Below, one piece after another: positions 49,867-58,067 of a stretch of 64,000 bases of DNA (positions are counted from its first letter, which is position 1; every line of letters starts with the position of its first letter). The notes under the pieces are model-generated. The model saw nothing but the letters and a program-made list of their open reading frames with translations. It searched no databases and had not been told where the DNA came from. This DNA is from Maridesulfovibrio ferrireducens (GTDB taxonomy: Bacteria > Desulfobacterota > Desulfovibrionia > Desulfovibrionales > Desulfovibrionaceae). The stretch is from the NCBI RefSeq assembly GCF_016342405.1, contig NZ_JAEINN010000012.1, forward strand, positions 62,001 to 126,000. The letters are read 5' to 3'. The translations under genes were made by a program, and so were the position numbers.

Positions 49867-50964
49867 ATGTGGTCAAAACAGCTTGAAATAATTGCAGAAA
49901 TTGCAACAAAAAAACTTGCCGAAAACGGTCAGAAGTTTAGTTATGCCAAAGCTGAAGCTTTGATCGGTGTTAGCAAAAACAAATGGGTTGCGTGGAAGGG
50001 CGGTCAAAGACCTAGTGCTGAAGATTTGGCAAAAATTTCTAAGATTTTGAATATCTCCGCTCACTGGTTACTATTCGGAGAAGGATCTATTTCTAATGAT
50101 CCGCGCGAATTAGAAGAAAATCCCGAGCTGACATGCTTTGCGGATACTATTCATGAGGTTCTTTTCGAGCGGTTGAGTACGACTCCAGAAAATTTTGCTG
50201 AGATTGGTGGTATTTCTGTGGATGAATTGACCGCTATTATGCAACGCAAGATTCAGCCTTCGGCAATGACGCTGCGAAACTGGTGTGTGCGGTATCGTGT
50301 TAACATGAACTATATAATTGCTCAGATGGGTTATCCGCTCCTTACAAGAGCGCAATACGAGCAAGACGGTCCGCTTATGTCTGTACGTAAGCGCGATAAA
50401 GAAGACGAATATCCGAGAGGTTGCGGTAATCCGCCTTTTGCAAGAGAGGCTGAGAATCTCGACAGTGATTTATATGATGGTGAACCATACGAGCACGATA
50501 GGCACAAGAAACCGCTGCCGGAAGTAACTGAAAATATGCTTTGTCCCGGGCAAGAATTGAAGCTCATAGGTATTGCTCAGTGCGGGCCGATGGGTTGGTC
50601 GCTCACAATGCCGTTGGCAGCTACGAGTTCGGTTCCGACATTTCATAAAGATATGATTGCAGCGCTCGCAATCGGTGACAGCATGGTTCCGGCGGGAATT
50701 AATCCGGGCAATATTGTTTATTGTGACCCCAGATTGGAGCCGTTGAAAAACGAGCCTATTTTCGTAATCCGGCGCGGGAGAGATGCGGATAAGGAAGGCG
50801 ACGCTACAATCAAGCTTTTCGTAAAGCAGGATGACGAATGGCTGTACATGAAGGGATGGTTGCAGAAGAACGGAGAACCTCATCAGAGAGATTTTGAAAT
50901 CAAGCAGCATCTTGATGAAGTTGAGGTAGTCGCTCCGGTCGTTATGATTCGAAGGCGAGTTTAA
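49867..50964 (+). CDS. CI/LexA-type repressor with S24 peptidase domain
   Basis: Lysogeny repressor of 365 aa. The N-terminal about 75 residues are an HTH domain (EALIGVSKNKWVAWKGG; ILNISAHWLLFGEG). A second HTH-like segment lies at about residues 105-155 (ISVDELTAIMQRKIQPSAM). The C-terminal S24 peptidase has a Cys-Gly pair at 239-240 (candidate autocleavage site, as in UmuD), the catalytic serine at 272 (GDSMVP) and a lysine at 316 (ATIKLF). RecA-stimulated self-cleavage and SOS induction are therefore expected. It is transcribed away from the Cro-like gene and ends in a terminator. Confidence 0.9.
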   Translation: MWSKQLEIIAEIATKKLAENGQKFSYAKAEALIGVSKNKWVAWKGGQRPSAEDLAKISKILNISAHWLLFGEGSISNDPRELEENPELTCFADTIHEVLFERLSTTPENFAEIGGISVDELTAIMQRKIQPSAMTLRNWCVRYRVNMNYIIAQMGYPLLTRAQYEQDGPLMSVRKRDKEDEYPRGCGNPPFAREAENLDSDLYDGEPYEHDRHKKPLPEVTENMLCPGQELKLIGIAQCGPMGWSLTMPLAATSSVPTFHKDMIAALAIGDSMVPAGINPGNIVYCDPRLEPLKNEPIFVIRRGRDADKEGDATIKLFVKQDDEWLYMKGWLQKNGEPHQRDFEIKQHLDEVEVVAPVVMIRRRV

Positions 50965-50976
50965 TTTTTGAGGATT

Positions 50977-51007
50977 AACCCCTGATTTCGGTCAGGGGTA
51001 TTTTTTG
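50977..51007 (+). terminator. terminator after the CI-type repressor
   Basis: An 8-bp stem (ACCCCTGA / TCAGGGGT, loop TTTCGG) is followed by ATTTTTT. Confidence 0.85.
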
Positions 51008-51070
51008 TGCCTGATAAGCTAGTTATAGAGTTTATTGAAATGTCGGTAGATAATTTAAAGGAGAATTTAT

Positions 51071-51292
51071 ATGACCAAAGATAAAAGTTCAAAACCGGAA
51101 GAAATTACGGCAACGGCAGATGCTCTTTATTCAATTGCTAATCAGTTGAATCGACTCGGTATTGGCAATGCTGGAACAGATGAAGGCGCAATAGAAGTCT
51201 TGGCAAAAAGTATTAAAGACGGTCTTGAATCAGTCGCTACGTCAATTGATGGACTTGCATCTGCTGTCGAAAGTTTAGCTGAAAAGGAATAA
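51071..51292 (+). CDS. small acidic helical protein
   Basis: Protein of 73 aa, fully helical in appearance, with repeated Ala/Leu/Ile heptads (ITATADALYSIANQLNRLGI, then LAKSIKDGLESVATSIDGL). There are no Cys residues and no signal peptide. AAGGAG precedes the ATG by 7 bases. It is followed by a lipoprotein gene after 3 bases, forming a small accessory operon behind the repressor. No family is recognised. It may be expressed in the lysogen. Confidence 0.55.
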   Translation: MTKDKSSKPEEITATADALYSIANQLNRLGIGNAGTDEGAIEVLAKSIKDGLESVATSIDGLASAVESLAEKE

Positions 51293-51295
51293 CTC

Positions 51296-51784
51296 ATGCG
51301 GAAAATATTATTACTCACCATATGCTTAATGGCTTTTGTTTTGAACGGGTGTGGTTCCTCTGATGTTCCTGGTACTTCTGAGGCTCTAAATTATAATTAC
51401 CTGAAGACTGAATCTCATTCTGCTAACGATAAAACTTCGATGGTAAGGTACATACAAATTCAACCAGACCCATTAACCAAAGATGCAATTACACAAAAGG
51501 CATTAGCTCAGACTGTGATCAAAGCCGCGTTCACTCTTTATGAAGAAGAGCCAAGCGACATCACCCAGATTTATGCAGAGATTGATGAAAGTCAGATAGG
51601 CAGAGGTGAAGTGTTGGCAAAGGCTGTTTATATTCCTGGCAAAAAGGATGCTGGTGGTAGTGATGTTCCGATGTGGCAGGTTAATACCGTGGGGAAAGAT
51701 ATTCCTCGCGAAGTATGGGAGAAGTTGCCGCAGACTGGTTTAGTGGGTGGGATGGTTTTTAAGAAAACTTATGAGGTTGAGTAA
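51296..51784 (+). CDS. prophage-encoded lipoprotein
   Basis: Protein of 162 aa with a signal peptide ending in the lipobox FVLNGC (Cys about residue 19). The mature part is mixed alpha/beta (KALAQTVIKAAFTLYEEEP, ITQIYAEIDESQIGRGEVLAKAVYI, each part) and ends in MVFKKTYEVE. It lies in the accessory unit behind the repressor, a typical site for lysogenic conversion genes. It could alter the envelope (for example superinfection exclusion), but this is inferred from location only. Confidence 0.7.
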   Translation: MRKILLLTICLMAFVLNGCGSSDVPGTSEALNYNYLKTESHSANDKTSMVRYIQIQPDPLTKDAITQKALAQTVIKAAFTLYEEEPSDITQIYAEIDESQIGRGEVLAKAVYIPGKKDAGGSDVPMWQVNTVGKDIPREVWEKLPQTGLVGGMVFKKTYEVE

Positions 51785-51786
51785 CA

Positions 51787-51975
51787 ATGAGCGAAGAATG
51801 GAAATGTGTAATCGTCCATTGGGATGGTGACGATGAAACTATTAGGTATGATAATAACGGCGAATTTCGTATTACCAAAGTCAATGTCGTAAAGCGACTG
51901 CCAAAATTAGATATAGAGATTATCAGAAAAAATGGTTTTAAGGTTGAGATTCTAGACGATAGTAAGTGCAAATAA
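51787..51975 (+). CDS. small hypothetical protein of the accessory unit
   Basis: Protein of 62 aa starting 2 bases after the lipoprotein stop. It is rich in Asp, Lys and Ile/Val, with alternating strands (KCVIVHWDGDDETIRY, FRITKVNVVKRL). No signal peptide and no recognised family. An 8-bp hairpin follows. Confidence 0.5.
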   Translation: MSEEWKCVIVHWDGDDETIRYDNNGEFRITKVNVVKRLPKLDIEIIRKNGFKVEILDDSKCK

Positions 51976-51982
51976 TATTAAC

Positions 51983-52014
51983 CTAGCCCGTTTGCTACTG
52001 TATTAGCGGGCTAG
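51983..52014 (+). terminator. hairpin between the accessory unit and the coiled-coil gene
   Basis: CTAGCCCG and CGGGCTAG form a perfect 8-bp stem with a 16-base loop, followed only by TTTCG. It ends 4 bases before the GTG of the next gene, so it may be a weak terminator or may control that gene's translation. Confidence 0.5.
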
Positions 52015-52018
52015 TTTC

Positions 52019-52738
52019 GTGAGTAAATATATGTGGGATTGGAATACTGTTTTAAGGATCATTGCTGAGATTTTCGCAATCGTTGGACTATTGATAGGAA
52101 TATTCGTTTTTTGGGGTAAAAGAAAGATTGAAAGTTACTTCGCAAAGGAACTTAAAGATCACGAAGCAAAGCTTGCTAAAGAACTGCAAGATACCAAATA
52201 CGAAATTGATACTCTTTTTGATAAAGTAAGCATGGTGCAAAAGAAGGAATTTGAAGTTCTGCCTATCGCTTGGGACAATCTATATGAAGCATACAGATGC
52301 ATGGAGGTATACTTGTTTAGTGGTATTGAATTATATAATTTTACTGATTGGAATTCCTCCCAAGTTGAGAAGTTTCTCCGTGATAAGCAATGTAGCGAGA
52401 GTGCTATCGCAGAAATTTTAAAAAGTGGTAACAAAGGGGCGAAGTATGTATCTATGCAAGAAGAAATAAAAAAAGTTAACTTTCATAATTCGATTTATAA
52501 ATTTAATGATTATATAAATCGAAATAAAATTTTTATGAAGGCCGATATACAAATAGCTTTTGTTGAAGCAATTAGTTTTTTTACAAAGGTGTTATCAACC
52601 CTTAAAAAAAGTGATAATTTCTCTGACACAGGTGATTCTATAACTGATCTTAATAATTTTAAAAATGAAGTTAAAGCGATCATGGATAAGATCGAATTTC
52701 TTGTTCAAAAGAAACTTCAATTTGAAAAAGCATTGTAG
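52019..52738 (+). CDS. membrane-anchored coiled-coil protein (accessory prophage gene)
   Basis: Protein of 239 aa with one N-terminal membrane helix (IIAEIFAIVGLLIGIFVFW, about residues 13-31), then a coiled coil (KELKDHEAKLAKELQDTKYE) and a helical, Lys-rich C-terminal domain. Start is GTG at 52019 or ATG at 52031; neither has a clear ribosome binding site. The sequence is noticeably AT-rich against its neighbours. It lies tail to tail with the PAS-CI gene, 1 base apart. This looks like a transferred accessory (moron) gene; architecture would fit a phage-exclusion or membrane-sensing protein, but no family is recognised. Confidence 0.6.
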   Translation: MSKYMWDWNTVLRIIAEIFAIVGLLIGIFVFWGKRKIESYFAKELKDHEAKLAKELQDTKYEIDTLFDKVSMVQKKEFEVLPIAWDNLYEAYRCMEVYLFSGIELYNFTDWNSSQVEKFLRDKQCSESAIAEILKSGNKGAKYVSMQEEIKKVNFHNSIYKFNDYINRNKIFMKADIQIAFVEAISFFTKVLSTLKKSDNFSDTGDSITDLNNFKNEVKAIMDKIEFLVQKKLQFEKAL

Positions 52739-52739
52739 C

Positions 52740-53627
52740 TCACCCCTCAAAAAACTTCTCCCCAATTCCACCATAAAGCCAATGGAACCGGATTTTACAA
52801 TCCAGACAGCATTGCACAAGCCATGTGTCAGGCATTTCGCGATTATTTGTCCGGACGTTTGATATTGCTGAGGACACTACGCCCAAACATACAGCTAAGT
52901 CTTTATCATTCTCTACTTGATAGGCTTCCGCCATTCTGGTGAGTATGTGTAGAGTTCTGCTGATTGCCGGGCGCGTCATGACAAAATATCTATTTCCGTA
53001 AAACATGTCCGCTAAATAAATAATATCAGCCTCAACCCGGCATATTCCATGCTTGCGCTGTGCATCAACGGTTATAGTTATCATTTCGCCGGGTGAAAGG
53101 ATCGCTTTTTCAAAAGCCGCAAACATCAAGTTGTGATCCTTTTCCTGAATAGCTTCAAAAAGTGAAAAGCCGGGATTGCGTCCGTTGAAAATACAATCTT
53201 CATCTGCTGTGAACTTTAACGTTTTATAATTTTCATCAATAATCCAACGGCAATCCGTCGGCAATTTGCTTTTTCTGTCGAACAAAGCGTTTTCCAGCCG
53301 ATGCAAAGTATCAACTGGATGAAAAAGCATTATTGCAAGATATTTATCTTCAATTTCAAGCGGATAAATTTGTCCAAAAATTGGATGAATCCCGTCTCCG
53401 AAATCTATCTCAACATCTATTGCAGTCAGTGACCGACTCGTTATTGCGCTTTGTATTTTTGCGAGCACAGAACCCGCTTCATTCCCGAAAACTTCATCCA
53501 ATCGGCTGACCGGATATTGCAATACATCCTGCAACGGCGGGTTGCAGTGCAATATTACACCGTTAAAGTCTAATATTAAACCGTATTGACTGACCATATT
53601 CATAAAATCAATAATCTGGTTATTCAA
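52740..53627 (-). CDS. PAS-domain regulator with C-terminal CI-type HTH
   Basis: Protein of 295 aa. The N-terminal about 115 residues look like a PAS sensor (YGLILDFNGVILHCNPPLQDVL, part; then GNEAGSVLAKIQ). A second similar module follows (about 125-220). The final about 68 residues match the phage CI repressor DNA-binding type: a helix-turn-helix around DLAVCLGVVSSAISNVRTNN and RFHWLYGGIG, where CI-family domains have similar endings. It is encoded in the prophage divergently from a 70-aa gene, with an inverted-repeat operator between them. It probably links a small-molecule or redox signal to phage gene control. The ligand is unknown. Confidence 0.75.
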   Translation of the reverse strand: MNNQIIDFMNMVSQYGLILDFNGVILHCNPPLQDVLQYPVSRLDEVFGNEAGSVLAKIQSAITSRSLTAIDVEIDFGDGIHPIFGQIYPLEIEDKYLAIMLFHPVDTLHRLENALFDRKSKLPTDCRWIIDENYKTLKFTADEDCIFNGRNPGFSLFEAIQEKDHNLMFAAFEKAILSPGEMITITVDAQRKHGICRVEADIIYLADMFYGNRYFVMTRPAISRTLHILTRMAEAYQVENDKDLAVCLGVVSSAISNVRTNNREMPDTWLVQCCLDCKIRFHWLYGGIGEKFFEG

Positions 53628-53640
53628 ATTCGTAAATCCT

Positions 53641-53678
53641 AGTTCACAAAATGTGATTTAGTTCACTTTTTGTTAACT
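53641..53678. promoter_or_regulatory. operator between the PAS-CI regulator and the 70-aa gene
   Basis: AGTTCAC occurs twice, 19 bases apart. The first lies in the perfect palindrome TCACAAAATGTGA (53644-53656), and the second in the near-palindrome AGTTCACTTTTTGTTAACT (53660-53678). A plus-strand promoter (TTGACA at 53690-53695, 17-base spacer, TAATTC) follows. Confidence 0.6.
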
Positions 53679-53767
53679 GTTTTAAATTATTGACAAACTT
53701 TTATCAGAATAATAATTCTAATATAATGCGGGAGGTCGTTCAACGTTAAAGAATACAGGAGATTAAC

Positions 53768-53980
53768 GTGGATAATAGTTCGAATATTAAGTTGATGATT
53801 GAAGAGGCTTGTGATCCTGCGGAGATTTTAGCAACTCTGGGGGACGGAATGACAACACTGACAAGTTTTATCGGAGGGGAAAATAAAAAGGAAACAGAAT
53901 CACTAAAATTTATGATGAATTTAATGGCGAAAGGAGTGACGGAAGTCGCAGTGCGTATGAAAAATAGAGCAAGGCTGTAA
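53768..53980 (+). CDS. small hypothetical protein divergent from the PAS-CI gene
   Basis: Protein of 70 aa starting with GTG, preceded by AGGAG 8 bases upstream. It is helical, with Met-rich amphipathic stretches (KFMMNLMAKGVTEVAVRMKN) and an acidic start. No signal peptide and no recognised family. It is the only gene downstream of the TTGACA promoter and the palindromic sites, so it is the likely target of the PAS-CI regulator. A terminator follows. Confidence 0.5.
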   Translation: MDNSSNIKLMIEEACDPAEILATLGDGMTTLTSFIGGENKKETESLKFMMNLMAKGVTEVAVRMKNRARL

Positions 53981-53985
53981 AAAAT

Positions 53986-54020
53986 AAATCCCCGGCACTC
54001 ACACTGAGCACCGGGGATTT
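53986..54020. terminator. bidirectional terminator at the right end of the 70-aa gene
   Basis: AAATCCCCGG and CCGGGGATTT form a perfect 10-bp stem with A and T runs on both sides. It serves the 70-aa gene (plus) and the late tail operon (minus). Confidence 0.8.
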
Positions 54021-54052
54021 AAAAGGGTACGGGAGGTTAATCCGTTAACAGT

Positions 54053-54433
54053 TCAAACATTCTTCACCATTTTATAAGGTTTTCCAAATCCCCAACGGTA
54101 CGAAGTCGGTAGCCACCAGACCCCGCCGATCCGCACTGCCGCAAACATTACAAGCCCCCAGCGGGGATAACCTGCTTCAGCAACTCCGTGCATAAGCTCT
54201 TTGTCAGCCGCAAGCCTCTGCGCGGCACTTCCGCCAGCATGGTATGCAATGTCGTGCCGGACGCATTCATCAGCCCACGGGACGCGCTTTCTTGTCAGTT
54301 TTTTATAGAGCCAGCTCATACCGCCGGAACAATCATCAGTTTCAAATTCTTTGATGCCGCGCCATTGGTTTTCACGATTGTATGCGTAGGCAAACCAACA
54401 GACAGCCAGTCCTAATAAAATTAATAGTTTCAT
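54053..54433 (-). CDS. phospholipase-A2-like prophage protein
   Basis: Protein of 126 aa with an N-terminal membrane or signal segment (LLILLGLAVCWFAYAY). Residues 34-38 (DCSGG) resemble the Ca-binding loop of PLA2, and residues 57-68 (CVRHDIAYHAGG) carry the C-x-x-H-D dyad with a nearby Tyr, followed by an Arg/Ala-Asp helix (AAQRLAADKEL). The pattern fits the prokaryotic/viral PLA2 fold, with Cys35-Cys57 a likely disulfide. It is last in the late operon after the tail fibre gene. A role in lysis, envelope penetration or host interaction is inferred. Confidence 0.6.
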   Translation of the reverse strand: MKLLILLGLAVCWFAYAYNRENQWRGIKEFETDDCSGGMSWLYKKLTRKRVPWADECVRHDIAYHAGGSAAQRLAADKELMHGVAEAGYPRWGLVMFAAVRIGGVWWLPTSYRWGFGKPYKMVKNV

Positions 54434-54436
54434 AAT

Positions 54437-54781
54437 TTACCCCTCGTTTAATTTGCAATTTGCTGGCTTCGGAAACCGCGCTTTAACAGCATCCACATGC
54501 GTTTCCCATGTTCCGTCTGATTGCATATTCATTTGCTTTTGCCACGGCCCATAAGCTGCTTCGCGGACTTCGCTCCAGCCGCCTTGTCTGTACCAATCGG
54601 TTTGCGTAATAAACTCAGGCCAGACATCAGGACAGTCCGTTAACAACTTATCAGAATAGTAATCCTCCAAATCATCATCGAATTTGCGTACAAGATTTTT
54701 TTCAGGCTTACTTACACGTTTGAGTGAAAGAACAGTTTCAGGCTCACTTGCAAGCATGATACTTAAATAATTATCAAACAT
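54437..54781 (-). CDS. phage tail assembly-like protein
   Basis: Protein of 114 aa directly after the tail fibre gene, overlapping it by 1 base at ATG/TAA. The C-terminal stretch REAAYGPWQKQMNMQ with VDAVKARFPKPA follows the AYG-x-x-x-QLDM ... VK-x-x-FPKP pattern common in small phage tail and fibre-assembly proteins. The N-terminal half is acidic. The likely role is fibre assembly or chaperone, but this rests on position and that pattern. Confidence 0.55.
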   Translation of the reverse strand: MFDNYLSIMLASEPETVLSLKRVSKPEKNLVRKFDDDLEDYYSDKLLTDCPDVWPEFITQTDWYRQGGWSEVREAAYGPWQKQMNMQSDGTWETHVDAVKARFPKPANCKLNEG

Positions 54782-57348
54782 TATGCGTCTCCTACTTTCT
54801 TTATCTCAACACCCATACAGCCGACTGGAACCTCGTTACCATTCAAGTCTAACTCATACGTTTTATACCCTTTAATATTAATAAGACCATCGTCGCCCCA
54901 GTTGCCGGCATCCGAATCCCAGACAAGCCCTTTGAACCAGCAAGCTAGGTGATCAGCTCCAGCTTTTTCAAACAAGCCGAATATGCACTTAAACCCTACT
55001 TTGCATGATCCACTACCCAAAGGATATACCTCATGTTTTACGGGATATCTCCACTGCCCAAGTGTGCCACCGGGAGTTAAGTTGTAACTTAAAACCTTAG
55101 CAGTAAACTCTAAATTAGGAGTTGATGTTGATGTATGTATGTTACCTGTTAAATCTCCGGCTAAAGCGTTACCAAACGATGCGTAATGATCATTAGAGTA
55201 AAAGACATCACTAAGTATTTTGACATTACTAGGATTATCGATCGGTCTAAACACCCTTGCTCTGGTTTTGTACACAGGATTTAAAGCGGTCGACAATGTC
55301 ATTTCTTCAACTGACGTATACCCAAGAGCCGCATACGAAGCTAAAGAATCTACAGCGATATCATTGCCAACATTTGGCATTTCCCCACCACCAATGAGAT
55401 CAAATCGAAATTGTCCCGGAACGCCCCCTTTTGAAAAAGGCTGCCACGTGCCATCTTTCTTCAATACGTTTATCACTGACGGAATCTGAGACATTTTTTT
55501 GCCAAGTCTGAACTGAATGTATGGAGATGTAATCGCAAGATCGCCAACGAATTGGCTAACCAATTCGTTGTTTTTTGTGCGGTAGCCCGTGTTTAAAGAA
55601 CCGTTGCTGCCAGTTGGAATAATGGCTTCCAAATCTGCTACAGATATAGAGTTAGACACAACATTTGATACAAACTCGACGTCTGTTATTGTAAGCAAGT
55701 CTAAACCAATTGACGGGTGAACAGACTGCGCAGAATCATACCAAGTGCAAGACCAAATCAGGTAAATAAAACCTTGGTCAGCTGAAACTTCAAATGTTCC
55801 TGTGTGCTGTCCTGCTATATTATTCCCATCAAAATAACCGAGCTGGCCTAAAATATTATTCCTATCCCCATCCCTTATTTGCAATTGTGCCATCTGCCCA
55901 TGTAACTCAGCAGCAGTGACATTAATATTCAAATTAAATCTTAACGTTGAATATCCGCCGGGATTTGCTGGAAGTGCAATCTTCGTGGAACACATCTGAA
56001 ATACATTGCTTGTTGGACCATTACTAAAAAGAACAACTCTTGCGTTGTTATAAAATTCAGGTGTTGGCGTGGCGTCAAAATGCGGTGCGCCTGCAACGCT
56101 ACCATCAAAATCTAAAGCCCATTTACCAAGCTCCGGTACATTTGAACTTGTTGGTGTTACCCACCCATCCGCAGTCAAAATATCTGGAACAGAAATCGAA
56201 GCTGGGGTCGTATTTGATTCTGCGGTGTTAGTTTTTCCGCCAATTAAATACTCAACAACATCCCGCACACCTGGCTGCTGTTCTGCGGGCTCTAAAGATT
56301 CCCGTGCAATAATAACAGGATATGTACTGCCAAGTGTAAATTCTGCTAAAACGTTACCATGATCAGGGTGCAACCGGAGGTCTTTAACTGTCCCATCTGT
56401 AGACATGATAGCGCCAGTAACTACATATGGACTCCCAGAGTCCCCAAATAATACACCTTTAATTTGTTCAGATAGTACAAAATAACTCCCATAAGTTATT
56501 CCGCTACCGTCCCCGTTCCCCGCAAGGCCTGTGCACACAGGCCCGTATCCTGTGTCAATAAATAGATCTGATATGTTCTCTATGGTAGATATAACCTCAG
56601 TTTTAAACGGCCCCTCAATGCCGTTAATCTGGCCTGATATAGCCTTAAGCACCTTATCATTAAAAATACTTTGAACATCACCGAGAACGCCCGTTATTTC
56701 ACTAACGTCATGCCCGTGATTGACGTTGGCTTTATCGTTAAGAGTTGATTGTAAAGCAGCAACATCAGGGATTGAGTGAGTATGTTCTGCATCCGCAAAA
56801 TCACCCATAGTTGCTGTGATTGTTGCAATTTGGGTGCGGATATCTGCATGTGCATCAACAGCTGCGTTGTGGTTGTCGATATCCTGCATGGTCGCACCGA
56901 AAAAGCGGTCATCAATTGAGATTGTCACATTGCTTGATGATCCAACCAACAGATGCAAACTGATAGGAATTTCAACGGGTGCGGAATCTTTATCAACGAT
57001 GTACGAAGCTGTTTCGATAGGCGTGTAATCTGCCATATACAGAATTTCACCGAGCGTTGGGTGCATGGCAGTAACGCCGATTTCAGTGATAGCAAACCCT
57101 GTATCAAGATCACTATTGCTGAGAGTTCCAGTTACGACTGCGGCCTCTCCGCTTGTATCAAGTTTTGTTATTGATAAAGCCCGTTGCTGTCCCAGCAGAT
57201 TCGCCGGAGGATCGCCAGCTTGCTGCTCGTTTGTCCATGCCCCGTTGCCGACTACAATTTTTTGCAAGGCAAGTTCAGCCCCCGCATGAGTACGCGCTAA
57301 CAAGTCGCGCCCAGCAGGGGTTAAACGCATTTTTGTAAAACTGCTCAT
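54781..57348 (-). CDS. phage tail fibre / collar protein (gpH-like)
   Basis: Protein of 855 aa. The N-terminal about 160 residues match the tail-collar fibre domain (LTPAGRDLLARTHAGAEL, QRALSITKLDTSGE, FAITEIGVTAMHPTLGEILYMADY, parts), which attaches the fibre to the baseplate. A coiled-coil/repeat stretch follows (DNHNAAVDAHADIRTQIATI), then a long beta-rich distal part that should bind the host surface. It overlaps gpI by 1 base. The distal half shows no recognisable family, as expected for a host-specificity region. Confidence 0.85.
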   Translation of the reverse strand: MSSFTKMRLTPAGRDLLARTHAGAELALQKIVVGNGAWTNEQQAGDPPANLLGQQRALSITKLDTSGEAAVVTGTLSNSDLDTGFAITEIGVTAMHPTLGEILYMADYTPIETASYIVDKDSAPVEIPISLHLLVGSSSNVTISIDDRFFGATMQDIDNHNAAVDAHADIRTQIATITATMGDFADAEHTHSIPDVAALQSTLNDKANVNHGHDVSEITGVLGDVQSIFNDKVLKAISGQINGIEGPFKTEVISTIENISDLFIDTGYGPVCTGLAGNGDGSGITYGSYFVLSEQIKGVLFGDSGSPYVVTGAIMSTDGTVKDLRLHPDHGNVLAEFTLGSTYPVIIARESLEPAEQQPGVRDVVEYLIGGKTNTAESNTTPASISVPDILTADGWVTPTSSNVPELGKWALDFDGSVAGAPHFDATPTPEFYNNARVVLFSNGPTSNVFQMCSTKIALPANPGGYSTLRFNLNINVTAAELHGQMAQLQIRDGDRNNILGQLGYFDGNNIAGQHTGTFEVSADQGFIYLIWSCTWYDSAQSVHPSIGLDLLTITDVEFVSNVVSNSISVADLEAIIPTGSNGSLNTGYRTKNNELVSQFVGDLAITSPYIQFRLGKKMSQIPSVINVLKKDGTWQPFSKGGVPGQFRFDLIGGGEMPNVGNDIAVDSLASYAALGYTSVEEMTLSTALNPVYKTRARVFRPIDNPSNVKILSDVFYSNDHYASFGNALAGDLTGNIHTSTSTPNLEFTAKVLSYNLTPGGTLGQWRYPVKHEVYPLGSGSCKVGFKCIFGLFEKAGADHLACWFKGLVWDSDAGNWGDDGLINIKGYKTYELDLNGNEVPVGCMGVEIKKVGDA

Positions 57349-58067
57349 TATGCTATGACTCCTATAATTTGATTTCCGATACGCGCCAGACCTGCGGCGT
57401 ATATCAGGCCGTCACCGTTGATATTCTGTGGTATGGGTAAAGTTGCCGAAACAGGCACAGCTAAACGGGCCAACCCGACAGCGTAAAGAGTTGTAGGGGA
57501 AGTCTGTACATTACAATAAATGTAACCTGTTACATTCAGACCGAGGCGACCAACGCCCGCGACATAAACCTTGCCTTCTACGTTGTGTGGAACTTCGATA
57601 GCTTCAAGGTGAGAGCGGACATTTTTAGCGGATTTTACAGCTAATAGAACAGGCTCAAAGTCTGTAATTGGTCTCGTCACTGCAACCTTGAATTTGTAGG
57701 GATCGCCGTTGTAATTAAACCATTCGATAACCTTGGCAGGTGCTCTAGTAGCAACCTCAATAGCTTTGCGTACTGCCCAAGGTGTGCCTTTCTTCTTATG
57801 CAATTTAATCGACGTTTTAACCGCTTCACGCTTTGTTTCTAGGGGCCAGTGTGGTTCCCAGTGGTCAACGTGAAATTGCCAAGCCAGTAATGAAAGGAGA
57901 GGCTCTTCAAATTCATCAATGCGAGAATAAATCAGCACTTGCGGAATAGCAGCGGTAACAGCTTTTAATTGTGAATCAAGAACCGTTGCTGAAGCTGCGA
58001 TCCGTTCATCTTTTGTGATGGATGACGGAAGCAAATCCTGAAAATTAAAATCTAAAAGCTTAGTCAT
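57348..58067 (-). CDS. phage tail protein I
   Basis: Baseplate protein of 239 aa of the P2 gpI family. It has SLLAWQFHVDHWEPHWPLETKREAV (part), TPWAVRKAIE and a C-terminal repeat of VAGVGRLGLNVTG and AAGLARIGNQIIG. It overlaps gpJ by 8 bases and the fibre gene by 1 base, so it belongs to the baseplate cluster. It connects the baseplate wedge to the fibres. Confidence 0.88.
   Translation of the reverse strand: MTKLLDFNFQDLLPSSITKDERIAASATVLDSQLKAVTAAIPQVLIYSRIDEFEEPLLSLLAWQFHVDHWEPHWPLETKREAVKTSIKLHKKKGTPWAVRKAIEVATRAPAKVIEWFNYNGDPYKFKVAVTRPITDFEPVLLAVKSAKNVRSHLEAIEVPHNVEGKVYVAGVGRLGLNVTGYIYCNVQTSPTTLYAVGLARLAVPVSATLPIPQNINGDGLIYAAGLARIGNQIIGVIA

Noticed and set aside
51983-52014. Attachment site or recombination core
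   Set aside because: It is a simple 8-bp hairpin without any second copy in the window; the integrase and tRNA place the attachment site at 41640-41712.
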